Assembly (NCBI GenBank): GCA_030267965.1
Contig: BRYA01000015.1
Span: forward strand, 1-63,269
Length of the DNA: 63,269 bases
Direction of reading: 5' to 3'
Source of the DNA: Triparma columacea
Taxonomy: Eukaryota; Sar; Bolidophyceae; Parmales; Triparmaceae
The position numbers were made by a program, and so were the translations under genes. A model generated the notes under the pieces. It was not told the origin of the DNA. It did no database searches and saw only the letters and a program-made list of their open reading frames with translations. Each line of letters opens with the position of its first letter. The first letter of the stretch is position 1. Positions 53,949-63,269 of this stretch are shown piece by piece.

Positions 53949-56900
53949 TTACTCGATCTCCCCACGTTTGAGTTTCAAGGTGTGAAACTTTTCCTTCACC
54001 TGGTTGTACATCGGTAGGTGCGTCATGTTCCTCTTCTCGAGGCTTGCAATCTGGGTCTCGCATAGCTTAAGGGCCTTATCTACGGCTCTAATGGCATCCG
54101 TTGCGTTCGTTGCGGCGGCAGCCACAGAGTTTGTGATTGCCGCGCACCTTTCTCCAAACCTCAGGCTCTGGAGGGTTTCGTTCCCGTGCGAGTCGTCCAT
54201 CCTCGCGGCAATAACCGCTGTCGTCCTGCTGTTGCCCCCGAGACTGTTCCTGAGGATGCTCGTCAGTTTGCTCTCGAAGTAGGGCACGTGCCTCTTCTTC
54301 TCGACCAGGGCTGACACGACCTTGCCAAGGACCATCAGAGAGGTGTTGATGTTGATTGCTTCGTTCTTGTGGATTCCCTCAACCTGCGTGCGGGGGGGGG
54401 TAGGTGAGTGAGCCTAGACTTAAGCTCGGATGACTCAAATTTGTCGCTTCGCTCCTCCTCACCTTGCTCTTCTTCAACCTCTCCGAACCTGCCAAATCGA
54501 CCACGTGCAGAACGCTTTTCACTAGGCTGTCGAGTTTCTTGTTCTTTTGGCTAATGTTGAAGACGAGGATCGAGTGCGACCTGGAACTGCGGTCGTTCAT
54601 GGCAGTCGCCGCCCTCTTCTTGTTGGTCTCAGCCAAGACGAGAAGCTCCAGCATCATGCTCAAACTGCGGGAAGTGCGATGGTGAGTTAACAAGTGCTAC
54701 ACCGCAGGTACCGACGAAGTCTTCCGATCGAACCCTTACCTGGTTATTATTACTGTCCTCGCCCCCTGCATGACCTCTCCCCTCATGTGCACCTGATTGG
54801 TGCTTCCCAAGAGACAGGTAATCTGCTCGTTATAAATCTGAACATACTGACAGCTCAAAGTTCCGACGATCTCACTTTCGCTCTCCCTACTCCCTTCGTG
54901 GAGCCCGAGGCAGGAGCAGATCTCCGCGCACGCCCGGACGGCCAACCCCACATCTCCACTCCTAGTGTTCAGCACAGAGTGCACAGCATCGTCGACCGTC
55001 GAACCTCTCCTGCTGCTCGCCTCCTTGGAAGCCTCCCAGCAGTCAACCAGGACATTGTCCGGGCCAAACATGGTGTGGGTCTTTCCACTTCCTGTCTGCC
55101 CATACGCCAGCAGGCACGCGTTGATGCCGTTCAGTGCCGACACCACGGGGGCCCTCCCGCACTTTTCGTATACTTCCTTCTGGGCGGCGCTCTCGTTGAA
55201 GCAGCCCCCAGACATGAGGAAGGGGCGAATGCCGCGCCCGTCGATGTGCATTAGGACACGGCTCTTTTCTATTGCGAGCACCCTCGCGTCCCGCTTTTGC
55301 GGGGCTGCGAGGATCTGCTCAATCTCGCTACGACGGGACGAAGGGGGGACGGAAGACGGTCAGGTTTAGTCAATCAACAGCTAGCACGACCAATGATAAT
55401 TTCACTGCATCTCACTCACCTCTCCTTCGCATTACTTGTTAGCGCGTCTGAGAGGCTTGCATCAGTTGCGGATGGAAGAGGGGTCGCATTTTCTGGGGGA
55501 GAAGCGAAACGACGATTTTAAAGGGTTAGATGTCAAACACACAAAAGTCGATCTTTCCGCTCGTCGCTCATCGCTCGTCGCTCGTCGCTCGTCGTGCCTT
55601 ACCTGCCGCCTGCGCGCTGCCATTGCTAAGCTGCTCCTCCTCCCCATCCCCTCTCCCCCCCTCCCCCCCCTCCTGCTCCTCTTCCCCCCACTTGTTGAAC
55701 CTCTTCTTGGTCAACTTTGCCCTTTTCTCCCTCTCAACCTGCTCCTCTGCTTCCTTCATTGCCGTCTCCAATCGATCAGCTTCGAGAAGGGCCTGAAGTA
55801 TCTCGGGAGTAATGTCGCCACCGGCCTCGGTGAGGGCCTTAACATCATCCGAAGCGACCCTGAAATTTCCGTCAGTACCGTCCTCCTTTTCGTCACCCTC
55901 AGCTGCGAAGAGAGCGATCTTCTGCGGTGGGTAAAGCGATTCGCGAAAGAGGTTGGGATAATGCGTGAGATTTATGGCAGTGGTTGGGGAGGGGGGGGGG
56001 GGATTGTGCGGAAGCTTGCGCGAGGCCAGGCGTATTTGACGAGCGACGATTTGAATGCAATTTTTCCCCTGTTGGCCTCGCTCCTCGTCCATTCTCACCT
56101 TCTTTTCGTTGTATTGCTTGATATCCTCCTTGAGTTCCCCGCAGGGGATGAGGTCCGAAGCGGAAAGGGGGGAAGAGTCAAAAGGGTCGCGAGAGTCGCG
56201 GAGTAAGTGCCCCATAATAACCTTCCTCTCGCAAATCTTCCCGCTGCCCGGAAGCTTAACGGGGCTATTCATGACCCCTCCCATTAGGGGATCGACGAAA
56301 TCCTCGGGCAGCTTGGTGCCAAGCGTCACGGGGCCTCCGCCCTTATGCTGCTTCCTGAGAAGGCGCAGGCGCTGGTGGAGAGGAAGAAGGATAGAGCTCT
56401 TTTTCCTTGGCCCTGGGCGGAACCTCGACGCCACCTGGATCTTGAAGTCAGATGCCAAGGCACTTCCCTCCGCAACCCCCCACTTGTTCCTGGCAGGGAA
56501 GAGCTGCTCGAAGAAGATACTCTTCCACCGCCCCTGCTGCCTCTCCAGCTGCGCGTAGGGAAGGTACAACGATTTCTCATAGGCCAACGTCGAGCACGCA
56601 ATGTGCCACACCTTCTCTGACTCCCCCATTGTCCTGTTGAAGTCCTTGCTCAAGTTGTGAAGCGTCCCGATGGAAGAGATGGGAAGGAATTTGAGCTGCG
56701 TGGGTGGAGAGGAGGAGGATGGAAGGAGGGGAGGGGGGAAGTGAGGGATGAGGTGAGGGGGTAATCGCCTGCACCCCGAAATGCTCACTCCTTCTTCCAA
56801 ACCTCAACTCCTATTCCTAACTCACCGTATTCTCATGAAGTATGAAGAGAGAGAGCGCCTCGAACGATAGAGGAGCCGGAATTTCCTCCTCAATCTCCAA

Positions 56901-57104
56901 AGAACCTACAATTTCGAGCTCTTCTTCGGAGTATCCCCTTCCAGTTAAGATGTCGGGGGTCTTGGGAGTCGGGGGGGGGGCCAAATTAAGGTCATTCAGC
57001 AAGTTGTTCGTCGTTGGAGTAAAGGGTAGCTTGGAAGGTAATTTTGATTGGCCGAAGAGAGAGTTACTCACGTCAGCGAGCGGCGTGGAAGGGAGAGATG
57101 CCAT
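53949..57104 (-). CDS. Kinesin with F-box-like region and U-box inserted in the motor
   Basis: Six exons: 57104-56826, 56695-55603, 55492-55420, 55327-54740, 54664-54463, 54383-53949; 889 residues, frame continuous. A Ser/Thr/Pro-rich N-terminus precedes an F-box-like stretch (~85-130, LSFEALSLFI, SSIGTLHNLSKDF, VWHIACSTLA). The kinesin motor starts at FKIQVASRFRPG (~177-188), is interrupted by a U-box (~221-290: PEDFVDPLMGGVMNSPVKLP, ICERKVIMGHLL, DPFDSSPL, LIPCGELK) and a coiled coil (~400-445), then resumes with P-loop AYGQTGSGKTHTM (~556-568), NDRSSRSHS, VDLAGSER and YFESKLTSILRNSLGGNS. The short tail is helical. The domains suggest a microtubule motor that is also an E3 ligase. Confidence 0.88.
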
Positions 57105-57278
57105 GGAACTGGACAAATTTGCAAATTTGTCGAGCCGAGCAAAGAGACCAACAGCTATTTTGAGAACTTGTTCTTTTCGTCAAAGGATTACTCAATCGCT
57201 CAAATAATATTAGAACCATCGATCCTCTGTGACACCAATTACTAGTAAAAGGCAACTGGGAGCGAATAATCCATAAGC
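57105..57278. promoter_or_regulatory. Shared 174-bp promoter with 20-bp perfect palindrome
   Basis: Divergent promoter of the kinesin and the dynein-stalk-like genes. GACAAATTTGCAAATTTGTC at 57112-57131 is a perfect palindrome 8 bp upstream of the kinesin ATG, and could be a dimer-binding operator or a hairpin in the kinesin leader. Confidence 0.65.
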
Positions 57279-59196
57279 ATGTCAAAAATCAACATGGACG
57301 AATGGGTCCTTGTCGACACATCGGAACAAGCTGCAGGGAAGCCCAGCGTACCAAGGAACCAAGATCCCTCTATGTTCCACGTAATAGCATGGGACGTTGG
57401 TTACGAAAGAGGCAGTTGGGCAACCGCCGTCCAAGAAGAAACGGTGGAGGAGGAAGTTGAAGAAGAGGTTGTCGAGGAGGAGGAAGAAAAGGAGGAGGAA
57501 GATCTATCTGAGAGAGCATGGTTGACTGAGGCAGAGGACGCCTTCGACAACATCTATGGATTTGGCAAGGATATCACGGGAAAGTCGGAGGAGAGCGTCC
57601 CAGAGGGCGACACACTTGCAGAGAGGATTGCAGACGAACTCGTCAACGAGGCGATCAAGAGCGCAATCAGAGAAGAAGAGGAGGCCAATCTAACAGAAAC
57701 AACAACGGCAGAGCCCCCAGCTGAGCCTTCAAAGGAGCCATCTGTGGAACCTTCAAAGGAGCCATCAGCGGAACCTGCCAAGAAGAAGGTCACCGAAGCC
57801 ATCAGCGGACCTGCCAAGAAGAAGGTTACCATCAAGACAGCGCAAAAGACACCTAACAAAAAAACCTCAAAGCCGAGGGCAGGACTCACCTCCCCTTTCC
57901 TGGAAAAGCGCAAAAAATCGATCATGATGAAGGCCAAACTGGCCAACACCATCAAAGCGCAGGCATGCAAAGATCCAACGTTGCTGTTCTCGAGGACGTT
58001 CCCAGACACTAAGTTCTGGAAAAAGTTCCGCAAGCCCGTGTTTCACAGCTACGGTCGCAACAACACCAGGCCGACGTTCGGAGGATCTGTTTGGGGCGGG
58101 TACATGCTATCGTTCAACATCGGTCCCCAAACTTTGGTAAGAGGAGAACGAGGATTGTGTAATTTGTAGAACCATTCCTAACCCCACAACTCACTTTACG
58201 TTACCGCCGCACCAATTCCTATTCCTACCTATTTTGAAGCCGAACTACCCAAACTCCAAGCAAGTTGTTAGGTCGGCTGAGTTCAAGTACAATGCAGTCT
58301 CAGCCGACCCCTCCATCCCTGGAGCGTCAATCCTCAAGAAACGCGACGTCGTCTCTGTCCCCTTCAACCCGCTCTTCAACCCCATGATCATTGATGATGG
58401 GGACATCAAGGTTTCCTTGGGAAAGACTGACACTAGCATCACGGCGTCCCAGGAGAAGGTAAGGACCGCAAGCAAGATCGACGGAACGAAAACCCGCCCC
58501 CCCCCAAGCCCCCAAAGGGCAAACAAAAAGAAGGAGAAAGCCGTCAAGGTTAACAAGGAGAATACGGAAGTTAGAAATAAGAAGCCCCTTGAGGTTAACG
58601 GCCTGCAGGATATGAAGAGGAGGGACATCTCGGAACTCAAAGCATTCAAAGCGCCTCCTGTTGACGTCGAAGATGTGACCAAGGCAATCGTCAAGTTCAT
58701 CATTCCCAACGCAACTACCAAGACCTGGGAGGATACTCGCTCATACCTCGACGCGACCTTCCTCAAGTCCATTAAGTCAATCTTCATTGACGACATCCCG
58801 AACAAGAGGGCGAAAGAGCTGAGGAAGATTTGCACCAAGAGCAACATCACCGTTGAGAGTCTCAAGAAGAAAACTTTAATTGGCAGCGTTTTGTTTGACG
58901 TCCTCAGGAAGGTGTACGAGGAAAAAACTGGGGAGAAGATCTTGGTCAAGTCGGAGGAGGGAACTGAAGGAATCAGCGAGGTCGAGGGGGGGGAGGAGGA
59001 GGGAGGGGAGGGAGGGGAGGGAGGGAGGGGGGGAGAGATCAAGGAGGTCGAGGATCCTCTCGTCAGGGAGGTCATCACCGTGTACAGGTGCAACCCGAGA
59101 CTCATGAAGAAGCTCCCGCCCAAATACTTCCTCAGCATCCCCTCTGCTGGAGTTACAGTTGAACGGGGATTGTCCGCTCAAGATCTCGTCAAGTAG
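57279..59196 (+). CDS. Protein with a dynein-stalk-like segment
   Basis: Two exons: 57279-58136 and 58240-59196; 604 residues. N-terminal region acidic with Glu runs, then E-P-S-K/V repeats and AKKKVT repeats; basic middle. Residues about 445-520 read VTKAIVKFIIPNATTKTWED, ATFLKSIKSIFIDDIPNK, TVESLKKKTLIGSVLFDVLRK. Hydrophobic spacing resembles the dynein heavy-chain stalk/MT region (K-x-W, F-L-x-x-L, F-x-x-D-x-I-P, F-T-P-E-x-V, then a Trp/Leu helix). No AAA modules present. The segment after it is Gly/Glu-rich and the C-terminus ends SAQDLVK. Probably a flagellar or microtubule-associated protein; homology is by eye only. Confidence 0.7.
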
Positions 59197-59356
59197 GTTG
59201 GGAGGGCAGGTTGTGGGGGAAGGGGGAACGTGGGGGGATGTCGGGTATGGGGCGATGTAGGGAGAGGCTGGAGATGTGGGGAGAGGGGGGGGAAGCGAAT
59301 TTCTTAAAAACTTTGAAAGCGCCCGGTGGCCGAGAACAACAACAAAACTTTAATCT

Positions 59357-59719
59357 TCATGGGACAGGGGGCTTCATGAATTCGCTCATTCCCTTCCCCG
59401 CAGCATCCAAGTTATCTCTCCAGTCACCATTCTTTGCGTCTCGCAACATCTTTCGCAACCTCTCCTGCTCAACACTTGTACTCCTTACCACAGGCTTTTC
59501 CTTCCCCTTGTCTAAAATGCTCAGAAGAGCATAACCCGCACCGCAACACATGCTGCAGGACAAAAGAGTCAAACCAACCAGCTGTTTCGGGGTCACATAG
59601 ACCTTCGGCCCCATCTCCCGAGAAAAAACGACCGAGGGACGAAACAACCGTGTGAGGGAGTCGGGAGTTTTCTCCCCTGCAAGGACCCGAAGCAAAGTTC
59701 TGAAAGAAGCAGAACTCAT
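59357..59719 (-). CDS. Small single-pass membrane protein
   Basis: Single exon, 120 residues from ATG 59719 (MSSASFRTLLRVLAG). The basic, hydroxylated N-terminus with few acidic residues looks like a mitochondrial presequence. One membrane helix (QLVGLTLLSCSMCCGAGYALLSIL) is followed by a charged helix (VEQERLRKMLRDAKNGDWRD). It could be a small inner-membrane assembly or respiratory accessory protein; no family recognised. Confidence 0.72.
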   Translation of the reverse strand: MSSASFRTLLRVLAGEKTPDSLTRLFRPSVVFSREMGPKVYVTPKQLVGLTLLSCSMCCGAGYALLSILDKGKEKPVVRSTSVEQERLRKMLRDAKNGDWRDNLDAAGKGMSEFMKPPVP

Positions 59720-59722
59720 CAC

Positions 59723-60505
59723 GTTTCTCTAACCCCTTTTAACAAAGAACAGAGTATCGAATTGTTTCTAAACCGCTTACTGATCCCTACCCACCCAATC
59801 AAAACCAAAACACCTTCTTTGCTGCTGAGCTCGAGTCGGTTCGAGAAGCAAGGGGTAGAAAAAAGCTGAGGAGCAAGAGGTTGTTTAGCCAGCAATCTCG
59901 AGAAACTGGAGAGAGATAGGAGAAACTAGTCTCCGTAAGCAAAAATAGGATATCAAAGTAGATCAGAATGGAGAAAATCTTTCATCTGACTCAGGCAGGA
60001 GGACAAGGAAGGCTGGAAAATTAATAACATTTTAAGGAGTTTGGTTTGGTCCGGTCCAGTCCTGGCGTGTGAATATTTTTTATGGTCCGGTCCGGTCCGG
60101 TCCGGTCCTGGTCCTTACCGGTACTTACTGGTCCTCGCCGGCGTGAATTCAGCAAAAAAGTACCAAAAAAAAGTACCAAAAAAGTACCTTTACTCCTATA
60201 ATAGCCTTATTTACTCCAAATTGAAACGCGTATCCAATTTAGAGACTATATTAACCTATTTAGAGACTATAAACGAACGATACGACGTAGGGTTAAGATA
60301 TATAATACAGTAAACCACAAATTGGAATCCACCCAGACAAGTCTCGTTTTTGCCAAAATTGAGGCTCAACCAAGCTGGTACTTCTTAACAGGAGATCCTA
60401 TATGTGAGCATCCATGATTGCGCCCAAACTCTCACACTCCCTCCCCGTATTATCTCAAATTCCCCGAAAAGTACCATGAACGGTGGTTTTGGGTCCCTGG
60501 GAGGC
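59723..60505. other. Intergenic with GGTCC and GTACC repeats
   Basis: GGTCCGGTCCGGTCCGGTCC-type repeats at about 60045-60110 and three GTACCAAAAAA units at 60159-60188. The rest is AT-rich without recognisable genes. Confidence 0.7.
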
Positions 60506-61157
60506 CTAATTGATCACTTCATGATGGCAACAACCTTCCTCGTCTTCTCCTCTGTTTTTGAATTGAATTGTAGATCGTGACTTCATTATGGTCGTTTGGA
60601 TCTTGTGTTTATTTTCCGATGCGACGTTCGTGTCAACCCTTTTCATGCCTGGGAGCCTTACTTGTTTTCTTCCACCCCACCTCCTCCCAAGATATTCCCA
60701 GACACTAACCTTTTCACTCACTTCCACCTTGGAAACGCAGCTATTATTCACCCACCGAGTACGACACCTTATTACTTTCGAAGCGGTCCGACGAGGAGAG
60801 ACTCTCTGCATCTCATCCCCGACTGCTTCGTCCTCCACAGCACGAAGAGTGAGAAGCAAATTTGGTCGAGCGCTAAAACCATTTGCTACGTCCGTCAGCC
60901 CTCCCCTCCTCGAAAGGATGCCCCCAAACGCCTTGAATCGACTTTGGCAAACGCCCTCGGTAGCGTCACCTACCACCACCCCTTTTCCTGAACCTTCCTT
61001 TGTATCGATGGTTGAGTGTGAAGCAAGTTGCGACGGTCATTGGATCTACTCCAAAAGGTCCTCTCGTAGCAGGAGTTGCAGAAACGATAACAAATTCCAG
61101 GAATCCTGCAACCGCGATAATCGTGAGGACAGCAAACTCAGAGGTTCGAGTAGGCAT
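60506..61157 (-). other. Ambiguous open frames, coding status unclear
   Basis: Minus strand: MPTRTSEFAVLTIIAVAGFL (61157 on) looks like a signal peptide; 150 bases later a frame change near AAAAGGGG is needed to reach VVVGDATEGVCQSRFKAFGG and a long basic frame ending at 60506. Plus-strand frames over the same bases are also open. A homopolymer sequencing error, an intron or a pseudogene could explain it. I cannot choose a strand with confidence. Confidence 0.25.
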
Positions 61158-61179
61158 AACTTCTATCAGTTTTTGGCAG

Positions 61180-61390
61180 AGGAGGAGGAGGAGGAGGAGG
61201 AGGATGAGGAGGAGGAGGATGAGGAGGAGGAGAGTCTGGGAAGCCTCGTCGTGAAGAAGAAGAAAAAGAAGAAGAAGAAGAAGAAGAAGAAGAAGAAGAA
61301 GAAGAAGAAGAGAAAGCTAGATGTGGGCGCCGCTAGCAACTTCTTCATTACTACCAGCAACTTCTTCATTACTACCAGCAACTTCTTCGT
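61180..61390. repeat. (GAG)n, (GAA)n and 21-bp tandem repeats
   Basis: GAGGAG/GATGAG triplets at 61180-61232, then about 18 GAAGAA-type triplets at 61254-61312, then 21-bp units starting AGCAACTTCTTCATTACTAC at about 61335-61388 (2.6 copies). Open frames here are low complexity (poly-Lys/Glu or poly-Phe/Ser) and not convincing proteins. Confidence 0.85.
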
Positions 61391-61433
61391 AGGATCTCTC
61401 AAAGCATGGGGGGTGAAGAGGGAGAGCACGAAC

Positions 61434-63269
61434 ATGTCGCGTTGCGAGACGGGTACAGAGAAAGGTGAGAATGGAGGAGGAATGTAGAATTGTTCGTCGA
61501 TGCTCTATCCGTTACAAGCTCTCCTTACCAACCGCGCCAATACTAACCTTCCAATAAATTATTTTGAAATTCACTTCACTCGTCGCAGCTCGTCGCAACA
61601 TCTACCTTATCTTCACACTCTCCATCTTCCTCCTTACCGCGTTCGGAGGGTGGTGGGGGTACCCTTGGGGCGATTGGGGCACAGAGAGTACATTGCTGTC
61701 TACATCCGTAGCTTCTCTTAGGGATGACGGTGCTTGCGCAAAGGTCGTCAACACAGCAGGTGAGGGGAGAAGGGGGGTTGGGGGTGGGGAGAGGGGATTG
61801 GGAGGAAGGGGGGAGGGGAGGAAGAAGGGGATAACGAGGGTGCATTCACGCGTTCTAATCATCCTCACGCTACCCTTCGCCATCCTCTTACGCAGCCCTT
61901 CAAACTGGGGCAAACAGCTTCACCGTCGTTGACGCTCAACCTTGCCTTGAGCAGGACGAGGATGCTGGAATCGATGCTCGCGTTGGCCCCCATCTCTCTG
62001 AGCATGATAAGGCCAAGAGCTACTACGGCGTGTGCGTCGGGTACACGATTGGAAAGCAGGGCTTCGTCCACGAGGATGTTGCTTTCAACCACGGTCACGC
62101 AGAGGTGGCTGATGTCCTGGACTACTCTGGCGAAGTTGGGAACGTCACAATGTTCACCTCTGCGCTCGCGTCAACTACTACAAACTCTGCAACTAAGGGG
62201 AATAAGACCACCAACGCGACGGTCGATTACGCCAAAGGAGACAACGGGAGCTTGATGACCTGCAATTACCCAAAATCCTTTGAGGACGGAATTGGGTGTG
62301 AATCAGGGAGGGACTTAGGAGACGCATCGATTGCATCAGGTAAGGGCTTGGTAGAAATTCGACATGGGGATGCAAACTAGATTCTAACACCCCTTCGCAG
62401 TCATTCCGCATCCTAATTTCCTCTTCGCGACAGACACTTCCTCCGAGGTCCACTCCCACCTTCCAGTCCAGCGCCAATGGCTTCATGACCATGTTGATAC
62501 CTTGGTCTCCGACTACCTCGGGAGCAGAGGAACGGAGGACTGTGCCGACCCCGGAGATCGTGTCCACGTCCACCAACCGCGCGCACCCGAGATCTCAGAT
62601 AACGCCACTTCCTTCCAGAGGCACCTTGAGGACAATTTCAGTCCGACTCCTTCGTGGTTAGACGACATCGTCGCCGCCCAACGCCTCGTGCTCAAGGCGC
62701 TCGTGCTCGACACGCTCGTCATGACCGTGAATGCTGTTACAGTTGAAGCACAAGCAACCGCCAAGCAACTACCGGATATGGACTACAACGGCATTGAGAT
62801 ATTCCTAGTTGTCGTTGATGACAAAGCCCGCGCATCAGAGGCCTCCAAGAGAATCGCTGCTACTATCGATAAGGGAATGAGAGCGTCTTGTTCTGAGACC
62901 TGGGAAGGTAAGAGTGGGATGATGGAGAGAGAAAGTGGAGTATTTATTTTTATTTATTATTGACACCACGCTGCACAATGTACCTAATACCTAATCGCAA
63001 TTGCCAACTCGGACTACGCAGCTCTCGATGGCAAGGGAGACACTTTGCTAGTGGATATCTCCCCTTCCCCAAGCACGAACTTCTGGCTCCTTAGCAACGA
63101 CAACAACATCAAAGCTACCGATGAGGGGCGGAATCTCGGGCTTCTAGGAGGTGAGGATAGGTTAGGGTGGGGGGGAGGGGGGAGAGGGAATGGTTGCCTT
63201 TGTAAACTGTCCACATCTACAGCTACGTTCATTTCCTCACCCGGCTCCTTTTGGGGGGGGGGGGGGGGG
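61434..63269 (+). CDS. Type II membrane or secreted protein of unknown function, cut by the right edge
   Basis: Exons 61434-61464 (MSRCETGTEK), 61589-61759, 61896-62339, 62401-62907, 63022-63150, 63223 onward; all introns are phase 1. About residues 14-35 form one membrane helix (NIYLIFTLSIFLLTAFGGWW), then a large lumenal or extracellular part with possible N-glycosylation sites (NVT, NKT, NAT, NGS) and several Cys. The part VIPHPNFLFATDTSSEVHSH to LVSDYLG, and VAAQRLVLKALVLDTLVMTV, look like a folded domain with alpha and beta parts, but I recognise no family. The last visible exon ends in the terminal poly-G. Confidence 0.72.

Noticed and set aside
60040..60116. GGTCC repeats as a transposon end
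   Set aside because: Simple pentamer repeats without terminal inverted repeats, target duplication or coding remnants nearby.
60588..61487. 300-codon plus-strand frame with poly-Glu/poly-Lys
   Set aside because: Mostly driven by triplet repeats and overlapped by equally open frames on the other strand; no domain visible.
1..63269. tRNA, rRNA or CRISPR arrays
   Set aside because: No cloverleaf with GGTTCGA-type T-arm outside coding sequence, no rRNA-like stretch, and repeats lack the regular spacer pattern of CRISPR.

Overview
The window looks like gene-dense nuclear DNA from a photosynthetic stramenopile. The support is: spliced eukaryotic genes with short introns, a myosin with a MyTH4-FERM tail, proteins with diatom-like architecture, and a J-domain-like protein whose N-terminus reads as a bipartite plastid-targeting presequence (signal peptide, then Thr-Thr-Ser-Phe). 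My best guess is a bolidophyte/Parmales relative of diatoms, but lineage cannot be fixed without database comparison. The window starts and ends in G homopolymers and holds one 112-base run of N between a poly-G and a poly-C tract, so it is probably a contig whose breaks fall in G/C runs.

Layout. 0-0.7 kb: hairpin repeats and a CCAAA-rich minisatellite. 0.7-15.2 kb, all minus strand: a multi-pass membrane protein (its paralog lies at 42.5-44.5 kb), a 1652-residue coiled-coil protein and a 2060-residue MyTH4-FERM myosin. 15.3-24.3 kb: a calcyphosin-like EF-hand protein, a solute:sodium symporter, a membrane-anchored sulfatase and a UBE2C-type E2. 24.6-31 kb: a PQ-loop transporter, a short-chain dehydrogenase and two DGAT2-family acyltransferases flanking a small basic nuclear-type protein. 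31-38.6 kb: an ankyrin-like protein, a metallophosphatase, a GH5 glycosidase, complex I NDUFV1 and a mitochondrial-carrier protein. 38.6-42.4 kb: a UBC4-type E2 head-to-head with a Pellino-like E3. 44.5-46.5 kb: gene-poor, with possible small or decayed genes. 46.5-52 kb: a glutathione transferase fused to an EF-hand pair, ATG16 (3' end lost in the N gap), and an unknown membrane protein. 52-63 kb: the plastid J-like protein, a kinesin with F-box-like and U-box regions, a protein with a dynein-stalk-like segment, a small membrane protein, an ambiguous low-complexity stretch, and a type II membrane protein running off the right edge.

Organisation. After the first three genes, transcription direction alternates almost perfectly. 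Several head-to-head pairs share 90-174 bp promoters and look functionally matched: E2/E3 (UBC4-like/Pellino), myosin/EF-hand protein, NDUFV1/carrier, kinesin/dynein-stalk protein. Introns mostly start GTGAG, often carry G- or C-runs, and often end CGCAG. All multi-exon models below were assembled by hand from splice signals and checked for reading-frame continuity by exon length. The most unusual item is the kinesin, whose motor domain is interrupted by a U-box and preceded by an F-box-like region.
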